Translations under genes and position numbers: made by a program
Part shown: in pieces, positions 15,535 through 25,593 of the stretch
How the letters are laid out: the number at the start of each line of letters is the position of its first letter
Numbering within the stretch: position 1 is the first letter of the stretch
Notes under the pieces: model-generated
The model's input: only the letters and a program-made list of their open reading frames with translations
What the model was told of the DNA's origin: nothing
Databases searched by the model: none
DNA from: Asanoa iriomotensis
GTDB taxonomy: Bacteria; Actinomycetota; Actinomycetes; Mycobacteriales; Micromonosporaceae
Reading direction: 5' to 3'
DNA: 64,000 nucleotides
Assembly (NCBI RefSeq): GCF_016862515.1
Contig: NZ_BONC01000006.1
Span: 124,001-188,000, forward strand

Positions 15535-16182
15535 CTACCGGGATGCCGCCCTGAGGATCGACACGATGACCTGGGTGCGGGCGTCGGTGTCGCCGCCGTA
15601 GACGATGACGAAGTCGTTGTCGCCTGACGGGGCGAACGACTGCATGTAGAGCGCCTTCTGCCATGGGTCGTCGGTGACGAGTGCCTGCAGGTCGCCGTAG
15701 GCGTTTCGGGGCAGTTCGACGACCAGGCCGGGCAGGCCGACGGGTTCGCTCGGTTGGCGGACCCAGGCCAGGCCCTCGACCGGGCTGCCCGCCGGACTCG
15801 TGTAGAAGCGTGTCTCGGCTCCCGTCGGCACCCTGAAGGACCCGGACGGAGGCGCGGCGGCGATCCCCAGATAGGACGGTATGCCCGGGAAGGCGACCGT
15901 TCGCGGCGGTGGGTTGCCGAGCGGCACGTGCGGCGTGCCCGATGGCGACGCGGCCGTCGACGGGGCGGCCGGGACCACCGTGGTGGGGCCGCCGTCGCCC
16001 AGGGCCGAGGCGGCGACCGGCACCGCGAGCGCCACGGCCCCCACGAGCAGCGCGCCGGCGACACCCCGGCGGACCCGCGCCTTGCGCTCCCGGGCGTAGA
16101 CCGTGTCGAGCACGGCGCGGGCCTCCGGCTCCGGTTCGTCGCGGTTGAACTCCGCCCGCAGCTGTTCGTCGAGGTCAGGCAT
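15535..16182 (-). CDS. Single-pass membrane protein, partner of the ECF sigma factor
   Basis: 215 aa: a short cytoplasmic N terminus (MPDLDEQLRAEFNRDE), one transmembrane segment at ~40-60, a Pro/Thr/Ser-rich linker, then an extracellular domain of ~120 aa. The start overlaps the end of the sigma factor gene. This order is typical of a sigma factor followed by a membrane-bound sensor. I see no zinc-binding ZAS motif, so anti-sigma activity is inferred from position only. Confidence 0.65.
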   Translation of the reverse strand: MPDLDEQLRAEFNRDEPEPEARAVLDTVYARERKARVRRGVAGALLVGAVALAVPVAASALGDGGPTTVVPAAPSTAASPSGTPHVPLGNPPPRTVAFPGIPSYLGIAAAPPSGSFRVPTGAETRFYTSPAGSPVEGLAWVRQPSEPVGLPGLVVELPRNAYGDLQALVTDDPWQKALYMQSFAPSGDNDFVIVYGGDTDARTQVIVSILRAASR

Positions 16183-16672
16183 GAGGCAGCACCTCCTTCG
16201 AGGGTGACTCGCGGAGTTTGGCGAGCGCCCGGCTCCGCGCCGCCCGGATGCTCGACGGGCGGCGGCGGAGTGCGGCGGCGATGGTGGCGTCGTCCGCGTC
16301 TTCGAGATAGGTCATGACCAGCACCGCGCGCTGGATCGGCGGCAGCGTCATCAGCAGGCCGCGCAGGTGGTGCCGGTCGTCGACCTGGTCCACCGCCGAC
16401 GAGGGCGGCGGCGCCGACAAACCGGGCCGGGCCGAAGACAGCCGCCGACGGAGACGGCGTGCCGAGCTGAGGTGCAGCCGCACCATCGTGGTCTTCGCGT
16501 ACGCCACCGGGTTCCCGTCCCGGCGCACCGCCGGCCACGCCCGCCAGACCCGCAGCAGCGCGTCCTGCACGAGGTCCTGGGCGTCCTGCGGATCGCCGGT
16601 CAGTGCCCGCCCGTAGCGGAACAGCGCCGGCAGCCCCGCCGTGGCGAACTCTTCGAACTCCGTGCGGTCCAC
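16175..16672 (-). CDS. ECF sigma factor, SigE (actinobacterial) group
   Basis: 165 aa. Region 2 is present (FRYGRALTGDPQDAQDLVQD, then LLRVWRAWPAV) and region 4 ends in a helix-turn-helix (DDATIAAALRRRPSSIRAA). It belongs to the short SigE-like family frequent in Streptomyces and Micromonosporaceae. It overlaps the downstream membrane-protein gene by 8 bp. The 246 bp to the Clp gene hold no gene; no ECF-type promoter was clear. Confidence 0.88.
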   Translation of the reverse strand: MDRTEFEEFATAGLPALFRYGRALTGDPQDAQDLVQDALLRVWRAWPAVRRDGNPVAYAKTTMVRLHLSSARRLRRRLSSARPGLSAPPPSSAVDQVDDRHHLRGLLMTLPPIQRAVLVMTYLEDADDATIAAALRRRPSSIRAARSRALAKLRESPSKEVLPHA

Positions 16673-16918
16673 ATCTCTATTACGTCATGAACGCCGCGAC
16701 TGCTGCAGGTTCGCTGAGGGCGAACGACCACGGCGGTCGCACCCGGCCAACGCCGCGCTACCGTCAACCTCGGGTAGTGCGCCTGCCCGTGCCTCGGGTG
16801 ACCGCCCACGCCGGTCGCCCGGGATGGCCAAGAGGCTTCGACTCAGCGCTCTCGTTTCGCGCGGCCATGTCGCGTCCGGAGAACGAGGGGCGTGGGGCCT
16901 CGCGAGGGCGTGAAAAGC

Positions 16919-19135
16919 ATGTTCGAACGGTTCACCGACCGGTCCCGCCGGGTGGTCGTCCTGGCTCAGGAAGAGGCGCGGATCTTCAATCACGCCTCCA
17001 TCGGCACCGAGCACCTCCTGCTCGGCATCCTCAAGGAGGGCGAGAACGCCGGCGCGCGGGCGCTGGTCAACCTCGGGCTCTCGCTCGTCAGCGTCCGGCA
17101 GCAGGTCGAGGAGGTGATCGGTGCCGGTGGCAAAGCGGCCGCCGGGCACATCCCGTTCACCCCGCGGGCCCGGCGGGTGCTGGAGCTGGCCCTGCGGGAG
17201 GCGATTCAGCTCGGCCACGGGCACATCGGGCCCGAACACATCCTGCTCGGGCTCGTCCGCGACGGCGGCGGGGTCGGCGCCCAGGTGCTCGCCGCGTCGG
17301 GCGCCGACGTCGACGCCGTCCGGCGGCGCGTGATCGAGGAGCTTTCGCAGAAGCAGGAAGAGCACCAACCGGCCAGCAGCGCCGTGCTCGACCAGTTCGG
17401 CACCAACCTCACGCACAGCGCGCGCACCGGCGGGCTCGACCCCGTCGTCGGCCGGGAGACCGAGATCCAGCGTGTCATCCGTGTCCTCTGCCGGCGCACC
17501 AAGAACAACCCGGTCCTGCTCGGCGATCCCGGTGTCGGCAAGACCGCAGCCGTCGAAGGGCTGGCGCAGCGCATCGCGGCCGGTGACGTGCCGCCGCGGC
17601 TGCGCGGCAAGCAGCTTTACACCCTCGACCTCAGCGCGTTGGTCGCCGGCTCGCGCTACCGCGGCGACTTCGAGGAGCGGCTCCGCAAAGTGCTCAAGGA
17701 GGTACGCGGCCGCGACGACATCATCCTGTTCGTCGACGAGATCCACACGATCGTCGGCGCCGGGGCGGCGGAGGGGGCGCTCGACGCCGCGTCGATCCTC
17801 AAGCCGCTGCTCGCCCGGCCCGAGCTGCAGCTGATCGGCGCGACCACCACCGACGAGTACCGGCGGATCCTGACCCGCGACCCCGCGCTCGAGCGGCGGT
17901 TCCAACCCGTCGCGTTGGGCGAGCCGACGGTCGCGCAGACCGTCGAGATCCTCACCGGGCTGCGCCGGCACTACGAGGCGCACCACGGTGTCGCGTTCAC
18001 CGACGCGGCGCTCGCGGCCGCCGCGGCGCTGGCCGACCGGTACGTGGCCGACCGGTTCCTGCCCGACAAGGCGATCGACCTCGTCGACGAGGCCGGCGCC
18101 CGCACCCAGCTCCGCGGCGGGACCACCGTGGACGAGGACGACATCGCCGAGGTGTTGGCCGACTGGGTCGGTGTGCCGGTGCGGCCGCTGAGCGAGTCCG
18201 AGACCCGCCGGCTCGCCCGGATGGAGGACGAGCTGCACCGCCGGGTGGTCGGCCAGGACGAGGCGGTCGGTGCGGTGGCGCGCGCGGTGCGCCGTACCCG
18301 AGCCGGTTTGAAGGACCCTCGCCGCCCTGCCGGGTCGTTCGTGTTCGCCGGGCCCACCGGTGTCGGCAAGACCGACCTCTGCCGCGCCTTGGCGGAGTTC
18401 CTGTTCGGCGCCGACGACGCGCTGATCCAGCTCGACATGTCGGAGTACCACGACCGGCACACCGTGGCCCGGCTGGTCGGCGCGCCGCCCGGCTACGTCG
18501 GCCACGACGAGGGCGGGCAGCTGACCGAGCGGGTGCGCCGCCGGCCGTTCTCCGTCGTGCTCTTCGACGAGGTCGAGAAGGCGCACCCGGACGTGCTGCT
18601 GACCCTGCTCCAGATCCTCGAGGACGGCGCGCTGACCGACGCGCAGGGTCGCAAGGTGGACTTCCGGAACACGGTGGTCATCCTGACCACGAACCTCGGC
18701 ACGCGGGCGGCTCCGGTCGGGTTCACCGAGTCCATGGTGGACAACCAAGCCGCGGGTGTACGCGCGGAGCTGCGCCGCCACTTCCCGCCCGAGCTGCTCA
18801 ACCGGATCGACGAGACGGTGGTGTTCCGGCACCTCGCGGAAACCGAACTGCTCGCGATCGCCGACCTGATGCTGGCCCGGGTCGCGCAGCGGCTCGCCGC
18901 CCGCGACATGGCGCTGGTGGTCACCGACGACGCCAAGCTGCACCTGGTGCGGCACGGGTTCGATCCGGCTTACGGTGCCCGCCCGCTGCGCCGAGCCATC
19001 CAGACCGGGGTCGAGGACGCGCTGTCCGAGCGGATCCTGCTGGAAGAGCTCCGTCCAGGCCAGACGGTCGTGGTCGATGTGGACGGTGCCGAGCTGGCGT
19101 TCCGCGTCGACGAGCTGGCGGATCAGGCCGGGTAA
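16919..19135 (+). CDS. ClpC-like AAA+ unfoldase without a middle (UVR) domain
   Basis: 739 aa from the ATG at 16919 ([20 protein letters not shown]), the classical ClpC start; an upstream GTG adds nine residues. Two N-terminal Clp repeats (1-145) are followed by AAA1 (GDPGVGKT, then ILFVDEIHT) and AAA2 (GPTGVGKT, then [13 protein letters not shown]). The UVR/coiled-coil insert expected between AAA1 and AAA2 is missing; only a short linker ([20 protein letters not shown]) remains. A VGF tripeptide in AAA2 could serve as the ClpP-docking loop. It is probably a second, specialised ClpC paralogue. Confidence 0.88.
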   Translation: MFERFTDRSRRVVVLAQEEARIFNHASIGTEHLLLGILKEGENAGARALVNLGLSLVSVRQQVEEVIGAGGKAAAGHIPFTPRARRVLELALREAIQLGHGHIGPEHILLGLVRDGGGVGAQVLAASGADVDAVRRRVIEELSQKQEEHQPASSAVLDQFGTNLTHSARTGGLDPVVGRETEIQRVIRVLCRRTKNNPVLLGDPGVGKTAAVEGLAQRIAAGDVPPRLRGKQLYTLDLSALVAGSRYRGDFEERLRKVLKEVRGRDDIILFVDEIHTIVGAGAAEGALDAASILKPLLARPELQLIGATTTDEYRRILTRDPALERRFQPVALGEPTVAQTVEILTGLRRHYEAHHGVAFTDAALAAAAALADRYVADRFLPDKAIDLVDEAGARTQLRGGTTVDEDDIAEVLADWVGVPVRPLSESETRRLARMEDELHRRVVGQDEAVGAVARAVRRTRAGLKDPRRPAGSFVFAGPTGVGKTDLCRALAEFLFGADDALIQLDMSEYHDRHTVARLVGAPPGYVGHDEGGQLTERVRRRPFSVVLFDEVEKAHPDVLLTLLQILEDGALTDAQGRKVDFRNTVVILTTNLGTRAAPVGFTESMVDNQAAGVRAELRRHFPPELLNRIDETVVFRHLAETELLAIADLMLARVAQRLAARDMALVVTDDAKLHLVRHGFDPAYGARPLRRAIQTGVEDALSERILLEELRPGQTVVVDVDGAELAFRVDELADQAG

Positions 19136-19962
19136 GGGGTTTCCTGCCGCGGCAGCACCACGATGTCGCCGGGCCGCACCCGCCGCGGCCCGGCGGCACC
19201 GTCGAACCAGACGTCGTACGCGACCGGCGGCCCGTCCGCCGCCCACCACAGCCCGACGACCGATCCGCCGGCAGCGCCCGCCCGGACCCGCGTCCCCGGC
19301 GCGTGCCCGTCGTCGCCGACCACCAGCAGGGCGTCGAGAATCTGCCGCACACCGGTCCAGGGCGCGCCGGCCTCGTCGCGGAAGTTCCGGAACATTTCTC
19401 GCAGCCGGGGGTACGCACCGGCGGTCAGCGCGCCGTCGATGCGCTCCCACAGGATCGTCCAGTCCCCGTCGAGCAGCCGGCGCGCGGCGCGGTCGATCTC
19501 GGCACAGACCAGGTCGATCGCCGCCTCCTCTCCGGTCTCGGCTGCCCAGGCCCGCTCACCGGCACTGGGCGCCGCGTCCGCGACAACGAGGTAGAGCATC
19601 GCCAACAACGCCGCGCGCCCGTCGCCGGCATAGAACCCGTCTATGCCCGGCGGAAACCGCGACGCCAGATGCCCCGCCCGCCCGCCGGGCAACCGCGCGG
19701 CCCGCCGCGCATCGGCGACACGCACGTCCACCGGCCGGGCGGCGCGGGCACCGAGCGACCAGCGCCGCCCGCCGTCGAACAGGGCGACGGGATAAACGGT
19801 CCGGCCGTAGTCGCCGAGCGTCTCGCCGGCCCGCAGCCCGGCCGTGGCCACCTGCCGGGCCGCGACCGAATAGGCCACACCGCTGTGCGCGGCGTGGGCC
19901 CGGACCAGGCGCTTGCGCGCCCGCCCGGAACGGGGACGCTTACGCGAACGCTCGTCGGTCAT
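19123..19962 (-). CDS. Hypothetical protein, 279 aa
   Basis: A basic N terminus (MTDERSRKRPRSGRARKRL) is followed by an alpha-helical body and a C-terminal beta domain ending [14 protein letters not shown]. No signal peptide or membrane segment. I do not recognise the family. It converges with the Clp gene, overlapping it by 13 bp. Confidence 0.55.
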   Translation of the reverse strand: MTDERSRKRPRSGRARKRLVRAHAAHSGVAYSVAARQVATAGLRAGETLGDYGRTVYPVALFDGGRRWSLGARAARPVDVRVADARRAARLPGGRAGHLASRFPPGIDGFYAGDGRAALLAMLYLVVADAAPSAGERAWAAETGEEAAIDLVCAEIDRAARRLLDGDWTILWERIDGALTAGAYPRLREMFRNFRDEAGAPWTGVRQILDALLVVGDDGHAPGTRVRAGAAGGSVVGLWWAADGPPVAYDVWFDGAAGPRRVRPGDIVVLPRQETPYPA

Positions 19963-20003
19963 GGCGGCCCTCCCGTGATCCCCTCTGACGGTACAGCCGG
20001 CGG

Positions 20004-20423
20004 TCAGCCCGTCCTGACCGGGAGCAGACCGCGTTCGGCGAAGACCTTCTTGGCGACCATGGTGGCGTTGAGGGCCTTGGGGATCCCGCAGTAGACCGCC
20101 GAGTGCAGCAGCGCCTCGACGATCTCATCGGCGCTCAGGCCGACGTTGAGCGACGCGTTGACGTGCACCTCGAGCTGCGGTTCGCAGCCGCCGAGCGCGG
20201 TGAGCATGCCGAGCGTGACCAGTTGCCGGTCGCGCGGCGGCAGCCCGGGCCGGGAGTAGATCTCGCCGAAGGCCCACGAGACGACCTGGTGGCCCAGCTC
20301 AGGGCTGACATCGGCGAGCGCGTCGATAACCCGCCGGCCGCTGTCGCCGTCGACGCGGTCGAGGACCGCCATCCCATGCTCGAAACGGTCCTGACGGTGA
20401 TTTGCGGTGTTTCCGTCGTTCAT
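20004..20423 (-). CDS. Carboxymuconolactone decarboxylase-family protein
   Basis: 139 aa with the CMD/AhpD-like helical fold (PPRDRQLVTLGMLTALGGCEPQLEVHVNASLNVG). A single Cys at the GGCEPQLEVH position replaces the CxxC of AhpD, as in gamma-carboxymuconolactone decarboxylases. The real substrate is unknown, since no catechol pathway genes adjoin. Two CCTAGA-type palindromes lie just upstream and probably regulate it. Confidence 0.85.
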   Translation of the reverse strand: MNDGNTANHRQDRFEHGMAVLDRVDGDSGRRVIDALADVSPELGHQVVSWAFGEIYSRPGLPPRDRQLVTLGMLTALGGCEPQLEVHVNASLNVGLSADEIVEALLHSAVYCGIPKALNATMVAKKVFAERGLLPVRTG

Positions 20424-20438
20424 CCAAGAAACGTAGAA

Positions 20439-20456
20439 CCTAGACCCAGCTCTAGG
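20439..20456. promoter_or_regulatory. Palindrome A upstream of the CMD gene
   Basis: CCTAGA and TCTAGG arms of 6 bp with a 6-bp centre, 15 bp before the CMD start. It shares half-sites with palindrome B at 20471-20489. Confidence 0.5.
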
Positions 20457-20470
20457 CCAAGCGACATTTG

Positions 20471-20489
20471 CCTAGAGCGGCGCTCTAGG
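20471..20489. promoter_or_regulatory. Palindrome B, perfect 19-bp operator candidate
   Basis: CCTAGAGCG-G-CGCTCTAGG, 9-bp arms around one base. Centre spacing to palindrome A is 32.5 bp (about three helical turns). The regulator is not encoded next to it. Confidence 0.55.
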
Positions 20490-20499
20490 CCAAGCCGCA

Positions 20500-20528
20500 T
20501 TGACACACGCCACACTTGCTGCCAGCAT
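20500..20528 (+). promoter_or_regulatory. Possible -35/-10 promoter of the GH9 gene
   Basis: TTGACA at 20500-20505, then 17 bp, then a weak CAGCAT at 20523-20528. Transcription would begin just before the CebR box, so a bound repressor could block it. Confidence 0.35.
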
Positions 20529-20537
20529 CCCATGCAA

Positions 20538-20553
20538 CTGGGAGCGCTCCCAG
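20538..20553. promoter_or_regulatory. CebR-type operator
   Basis: CTGGGAGCGCTCCCAG is a perfect 16-bp palindrome containing TGGGAGCGCTCCCA, the established binding site of the cellobiose-responsive LacI-type repressor CebR of Streptomyces. It lies 43 bp before the cellulase start. A cebR gene is not in this window. Confidence 0.85.
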
Positions 20554-20596
20554 TCTCTCCTTCGATGCACCGTCCATGCCCATCGAAAGGAAACCT

Positions 20597-22840
20597 GTGA
20601 CTTCGTCGAATCCCTGGCGGCGCCGCATCGCCGCCGTCACCGGCCTCGTGCTGGCGGCCACCACGCTGGCCGGTGCGCCAGCCGCGGCCGAAGGACCCGA
20701 GCAGATCGTCAACGGCACCTTCGACAACGGCCACGCGCCCTGGTGGGCGACCGGCAACCTGACCCTCGACTCCAGCAGCGGCCAGCTCTGCGCCGACGTG
20801 CCGGGCGGCACGGTCAACCCGTGGGACGCCATCATCGGCCAGGACAACATCCCCCTCGTCGCCGGCGAGACCTACGAGTTCCGGTTCTTCGGCACCGCCA
20901 CGCCCGCCCGTGTCGGCAAGGCGCTGATCCAGCTGCCGGTCGACCCGTACACCCAATATCTGTCGGCGACCCCGGAGCTGAGCGTTTCGGGCAACGACTA
21001 CACGTACACCTTCACCTCGCCCGTCGATCTGCCCAACGCGCAGGTCGCGTTCCAGATCGGCGGCAGCGCCACCGCGTGGCGGATCTGCCTCGACAACATC
21101 TCGCTGCAGGGCGGCGCCGAGCCCGAGGAGTACGTGCCGGACACGGGTCCGCGCGTGCGCGTCAACCAGGTCGGCTACCTGCTGCACGGCCCGAAGAACG
21201 CGACGCTGGTGACCGACGCGACCACGCCGCTGCCGTGGCAGCTCAAGAACGCGACCGGCGCCGTCGTGGCGCGCGGGAAGACGACGCCGCGCGGCGTCGA
21301 CGCCTCCTCCGGGCAGAACGTTCAGACCATTTCCCTGTCGTACGGGCGAAAGGGCACCGGTTACACGCTGGTGGCCGACGGGGAGACGAGCCGGCCGTTC
21401 GACATCGGCACCGACTTCTACGAGCAGCTTCGCCTCGACGCGCTGAAGTTCTACTACACGCAGCGCAGCGGGGTCGCGATCGACGACGCGCTGCGCCCCG
21501 GCTACGGCCGCCCGGCCGGCCACGTCGGCGTCGCGCCCAACCTCGGTGACACCGACGTGCCGTGCCAGCCGGGCGTCTGCGACTACCGGCTCGACGTCGC
21601 CGGCGGCTGGTACGACGCCGGCGACCACGGCAAGTACGTCGTCAACGGCGGCATCTCGGTGCACCAGCTGATGAGCGAGTACGAGCGCTCCGCCCACACC
21701 GGCCAGGTGCGCACCCTGCGCGACGGCACCCTCGCCCTGCCCGAGAGCGGCAACCGGGTGCCGGACATCCTCGACGAGGCCCGGTTCGAGCAGGAGTTCC
21801 TGCTCAAGATGCAGGTGCCGGCCGGTCAGCCGTACGCCGGAATGGCCCATCACAAGATCCACGACGCGGCCTGGACCGGCCTGCCGCTGCTGCCGCACCT
21901 CGACCCGCAGCCACGCGAGCTGCACCGGGTCTCGACCGCGGCGACGCTCAACCTGGCCGCCACCGCGGCCCAGGCGGCCCGGGTCTTCAAGCCTTACGAC
22001 AAGGGCTTCGCGGCGCGCAACCTGGCCGCGGCCAGGACGGCGTTCGCGGCGGCGAAGACGAACCCGGCCCTCTACGCCGACCCGGCCGACGGCGTCGGTG
22101 GCGGTGCCTACAACGACGACGACGTGAGCGACGAGTTCTACTGGGCGGCCGCGGAGCTGTACATCACGACCGGCGAGCGCGAGTACCGCGACGCGATCCT
22201 GGCCTCGCCGCTGCACACCGCCGACATCTGGCGGGACCGCGGTTTCGACTGGGGTCACACGGCGCAGCTTGGCCGGCTGGAGCTGGCGACGCTGCCGAAC
22301 AAGCTGCCGGATCGTTCCCGGGTGCGAGCGTCTGTCGTCGCAGGCGCCGACCGCTATCTCGCGACGGCGCGGGCGCACCCCTACGGCATCCCCTATGCGC
22401 CGGCCGAGAACACGTACGACTGGGGCTCCAACAACCTGGTGCTGAACAACGCGGTCGTGCTGGCGGCGGCGTACGACCTGACGGGCAGGGACCGCTATCG
22501 CGACGGCGTACTGGAGACAATGGACTACGTCTTCGGCCGCAATGCGCTCAACCAGTCCTATGTGACCGGTTACGGCGAGGTGGCGTCGCACAACCAGCAC
22601 AGCCGGTGGTACGCGCGGCAGCTCAACCCCGACCTGCCCAACCCGCCGCGGGGCACGCTGTCGGGCGGGCCGAACTCGTCCATCCAGGACCCGGTCGCGC
22701 AGCAGAAGCTGCAGGGTTGTGCGCCGCAGTTCTGCTACATCGACGACATCGAGTCGTGGTCGACCAACGAGCTGACGATCAACTGGAACGCGCCGCTGGC
22801 CTGGATCGCCGCCTTCGTGGCCGACCAGGATCAGGGCTGA
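20597..22840 (+). CDS. Secreted GH9 cellulase with CBM4-like and Ig-like domains
   Basis: 747 aa from the GTG at 20597, which has AAAGGA upstream; the in-frame starts at 20516 and 20576 would overlap or closely follow the CebR box. Signal peptide 1-33 (ending GAPAAAEG). A CBM4/9-like domain follows (~35-170, ending CLDNISLQG), then an N-terminal Ig-like cellulase domain (~178-265, [14 protein letters not shown]) and a GH9 catalytic domain. In the catalytic domain [10 protein letters not shown] (Asp340/Asp343) and [11 protein letters not shown] (Glu725) hold the catalytic residues. It is an extracellular endo- or processive beta-1,4-glucanase, induced by cellobiose through CebR. Confidence 0.93.
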   Translation: MTSSNPWRRRIAAVTGLVLAATTLAGAPAAAEGPEQIVNGTFDNGHAPWWATGNLTLDSSSGQLCADVPGGTVNPWDAIIGQDNIPLVAGETYEFRFFGTATPARVGKALIQLPVDPYTQYLSATPELSVSGNDYTYTFTSPVDLPNAQVAFQIGGSATAWRICLDNISLQGGAEPEEYVPDTGPRVRVNQVGYLLHGPKNATLVTDATTPLPWQLKNATGAVVARGKTTPRGVDASSGQNVQTISLSYGRKGTGYTLVADGETSRPFDIGTDFYEQLRLDALKFYYTQRSGVAIDDALRPGYGRPAGHVGVAPNLGDTDVPCQPGVCDYRLDVAGGWYDAGDHGKYVVNGGISVHQLMSEYERSAHTGQVRTLRDGTLALPESGNRVPDILDEARFEQEFLLKMQVPAGQPYAGMAHHKIHDAAWTGLPLLPHLDPQPRELHRVSTAATLNLAATAAQAARVFKPYDKGFAARNLAAARTAFAAAKTNPALYADPADGVGGGAYNDDDVSDEFYWAAAELYITTGEREYRDAILASPLHTADIWRDRGFDWGHTAQLGRLELATLPNKLPDRSRVRASVVAGADRYLATARAHPYGIPYAPAENTYDWGSNNLVLNNAVVLAAAYDLTGRDRYRDGVLETMDYVFGRNALNQSYVTGYGEVASHNQHSRWYARQLNPDLPNPPRGTLSGGPNSSIQDPVAQQKLQGCAPQFCYIDDIESWSTNELTINWNAPLAWIAAFVADQDQG

Positions 22841-23586
22841 GGTGGGCCCTGGCCGACGCGGGCGGCCGCGTCGGCCAGGCCACCCCGCCACCAGCCCAGC
22901 GCCTCGACCCACCAGGTGATCCCGGCGGCGGCGTAGGGCGCGACCTGCGCGTGCGTGTCGGCCGCACCCTCGACGGCGACGTCGATCGGGCGGCCGGCAC
23001 GGCTTCTCACGAACTCGACGGCGGCGGCGACGTCGTCGACCGGCGGCGCCTTCGGCGGCCAGTGGCCCTCGAATCCCGGCATCGCGCCGTCGAAACGGGC
23101 GGCCCTTTGAAGTCCTTTTCGCCGCGGCCAGCGGCCACCACACCAGATCGGCGCGCGGTCGGCACCCCATCGCTCCCACAGGGCGGTGAGCTGGTCGAGG
23201 CGGTCGTCGAGGGCCCGCCCGCGCGCCCGGAGGTCGGGATCGAGGCCGAAGTCGGCGTACTCCCTGTCCATCGACCCGATGATGGCGAGCAGGGTGAGCC
23301 GCCCACCGGAGAGCGCGTTGATCGCGGCGGTGTCCTGCGCGACGTCCTGCACCTGCCGCCGCGGCAGCACGACGGTGAGGATGATCCGGATCCGCCGCGT
23401 CCGGGCCGCGATGGTGGCGGCCGCGACGGTCGAGCTGGCGACGGGCCAGCCGGGCTCGTCGTAGAGCAGGTGATCCCAGAGCTGCACGCCGTCCCACCCG
23501 CGCTCCTCGGCGGCGACGGCGAGGTGGGTCAGTGCCCGCGCGTCACCGAACGCACCGACCGTCGGCAGCCCGACCGCGTACTCCAT
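22831..23586 (-). CDS. LLM-class flavin-dependent oxidoreductase
   Basis: 251 aa TIM-barrel enzyme of the luciferase-like family ([20 protein letters not shown], then [16 protein letters not shown] and [11 protein letters not shown]). F420 or FMN is the likely cofactor. The substrate is unknown. The C terminus converges with the GH9 gene, overlapping it by 10 bp. It is somewhat short for the family, which often exceeds 280 aa. Confidence 0.85.
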   Translation of the reverse strand: MEYAVGLPTVGAFGDARALTHLAVAAEERGWDGVQLWDHLLYDEPGWPVASSTVAAATIAARTRRIRIILTVVLPRRQVQDVAQDTAAINALSGGRLTLLAIIGSMDREYADFGLDPDLRARGRALDDRLDQLTALWERWGADRAPIWCGGRWPRRKGLQRAARFDGAMPGFEGHWPPKAPPVDDVAAAVEFVRSRAGRPIDVAVEGAADTHAQVAPYAAAGITWWVEALGWWRGGLADAAARVGQGPPQP

Positions 23587-23595
23587 GGCAGGAAC

Positions 23596-24486
23596 CTACT
23601 GCGGCAGTGCCGTCACCGGGTGCGTGCCTCGGTGATGCGCGACGTCGTCCCACATCTCCCGGAACCCGCGGATCAGCTCCGGATGTGCCTGGACGAAGAG
23701 AAACTCGCAGAACGCGTCGAGCCGCTGGTGCCGGTCCCGGTTGGCGGCGTTGAGCTGCAGCATGAGGTGCGTACCGTCCACGAGGATGAACTTGAACGGA
23801 TAGCGCAGGTCGGCGGTCTTGAGCGTGACGTTGCGGCGCCCCGCGTCCCACAGCTCGACCATGGCCGCACAGTGCGCCTCGAAGACGGGTTTGGCCGACC
23901 CGAGCGCCTCGGGCCGTCTCATCTGGACGATGCGGTGGTAGGCCAGGTCGCGATCCGCCGTGACCCGGGTGATCAGCATGTCCAGGAAGCCGGCGAGCAC
24001 GGGGTCCTCGATCGACGACGCCGGATGGTCGCCGGAGTCGTCGATCACATCGAGGACGAGGATCTCGCGATGCGCGGCACGGCAGGCCCGGGTGACCGGG
24101 TCGTCGTCGCTGGACGCGAGCGCGCTCAGCGCCTTGATGGTCTGGTAGGTGACGGTCTGACCGACCTGATGCCCAAGGTCGGCAAGCCCGGCCAACAGCC
24201 GTCCGGTCGCGTGATCGACGGCGCGGCCCTGCCCGACCACGGTCTCCTCGACGGTGTCGGCGTGCTGCCCGAACGCGCGCACGAGCAGCTGCATGACCGC
24301 CGCGAACCCACCGATCGCGAGGGCCGCGGCCACGGCGGTCATGCTCGCGATCCCAAGGGACCCACCAGCGAGGTCTTCGGCGACGACACCGAGGATGGCA
24401 CCGGCAATGAGCCCGGCGAAGGCCGTAGAAACCGACGAGATCGTGATGAGCCGCCGCTGACGTGGCTCGCGCGCGATCGCCATCAC
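23596..24486 (-). CDS. Hypothetical protein with two N-terminal membrane helices
   Basis: 296 aa. Hydrophobic segments at ~15-35 and ~42-68 anchor a cytoplasmic domain of ~220 aa. That domain contains a phospholipase D-like or regulator-like pattern (REILVLDVIDDSGDHP; FKFILVDGTHLMLQLNA) without a recognisable active site. A second Met lies three bases inside. Family not recognised. Confidence 0.55.
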   Translation of the reverse strand: MMAIAREPRQRRLITISSVSTAFAGLIAGAILGVVAEDLAGGSLGIASMTAVAAALAIGGFAAVMQLLVRAFGQHADTVEETVVGQGRAVDHATGRLLAGLADLGHQVGQTVTYQTIKALSALASSDDDPVTRACRAAHREILVLDVIDDSGDHPASSIEDPVLAGFLDMLITRVTADRDLAYHRIVQMRRPEALGSAKPVFEAHCAAMVELWDAGRRNVTLKTADLRYPFKFILVDGTHLMLQLNAANRDRHQRLDAFCEFLFVQAHPELIRGFREMWDDVAHHRGTHPVTALPQ

Positions 24487-24601
24487 TCAAGGTTGCTGCG
24501 CACCCACCCGGGCGCGCTATCCCACGACGCCCGAATGTTCAGGATCATCCACTGTGGCCGCCGCGCCAGACGAGAAGGCCGCGCATGCAACCTCCCCGGG
24601 T

Positions 24602-25522
24602 TCACCGCCCGTCAGGAAGAACACGATATTCGCCGGGTGTGGCCGGGGTCGGCGGTCGCGGCGGCTGTTCGGCGGCGCCGGTCGTGCGCCGCACGTGGTC
24701 GACGAAGGCGTGGGTGGCGGGATGCGTAGGGGTGCGCGGCCAGACCAGGTGGACCGTCACGGGGGGTGCGTCTGAGACAGGCAGGTAGCGGACGCCGGGG
24801 TGCGGGTGGCTGTGGGCGGTGCCCTCGGCGGTGACGCCGACCGCCTCTTCTGTGGCGATCGCGGTGAGCCACTCGTCGACGTTGGCTACCTCGAACGTTT
24901 GCGGTCGCTGCCCGTCGGGCCAGAGTCCGGCCGTGGTGGCGGCGGTCGAGCAGATGACAACCCGCCGGTCGGCGAGGTCGTGCAGGCGTACGGCCGTGCG
25001 GCGGGCGAGCGGATCGCCTTCGGGCACGGCGGCTAGGCGCCGCTCCCGGTACAAGGGCTGGGCCGCCAGCCCGCGGCCGGGAGCGGGGGCGCTGCGCAGG
25101 ACGGCCGCATCGATCTCGCCGCGGCGCAATGCCACGTCCGGGTCGTCGTGGCGGTGCACCCGTACCGGGGTGCCGGGATGTTCCTCGCGCCAGCTGCGCA
25201 GCAGCGGCACGGTGCGGTCTCCCAGCGCCGCCGAGGCGAAGCCGACGCGCAGTGGTCGCGGCCCTGCCGCGGCTTGCGCCAGCGCGTCGTCGAGCTGGTT
25301 GAGGATGAGGTGGGCGCGCTCGCACAAGGTGCGGCCGGCTTCGGTGAGTGCCAGGCGGCGGGTGGTCCGCTCCACCAACTGGATGCCGAGGCGGCTCTCC
25401 AACTGCTCCAGGGTGCGGGAGAGCGCGGGCTGGCTGACATGCAGGACGGCCGCGGCGCCGGTGATGGTGCCTTCATCCCCGATCGCGGCCAGCGCCCGCA
25501 GGTGCCGCAGCTCCACATTCAT
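24602..25522 (-). CDS. LysR-family transcriptional regulator
   Basis: 306 aa. The N-terminal winged HTH reads ELRHLRALAAIGDEGTITGA and VSQPALSRTLEQLESRLG; the effector domain follows from ~90. It is divergent from the SDR gene with 71 bp between them, the standard layout for a LysR regulator and its target. The effector is unknown. Confidence 0.9.
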   Translation of the reverse strand: MNVELRHLRALAAIGDEGTITGAAAVLHVSQPALSRTLEQLESRLGIQLVERTTRRLALTEAGRTLCERAHLILNQLDDALAQAAAGPRPLRVGFASAALGDRTVPLLRSWREEHPGTPVRVHRHDDPDVALRRGEIDAAVLRSAPAPGRGLAAQPLYRERRLAAVPEGDPLARRTAVRLHDLADRRVVICSTAATTAGLWPDGQRPQTFEVANVDEWLTAIATEEAVGVTAEGTAHSHPHPGVRYLPVSDAPPVTVHLVWPRTPTHPATHAFVDHVRRTTGAAEQPPRPPTPATPGEYRVLPDGR

Positions 25523-25593
25523 AACTGCTGACTATAAGTGCTTCGCAGACGGCATTTCCCTCGTCCGGTGGGCCGGCCCTAGCGTCCCCAGGC

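Noticed and set aside
16685-19450. 921-aa minus-strand open frame over the Clp gene
   Set aside because: Shadow of the ClpC-like coding sequence, which has clear AAA+ motifs on the plus strand.
20420-24729. Open frames above 1,000 aa antisense to, or shifted from, the GH9 gene and its neighbours
   Set aside because: Low-complexity Arg/Gly/Val shadows of real genes; no recognisable family.
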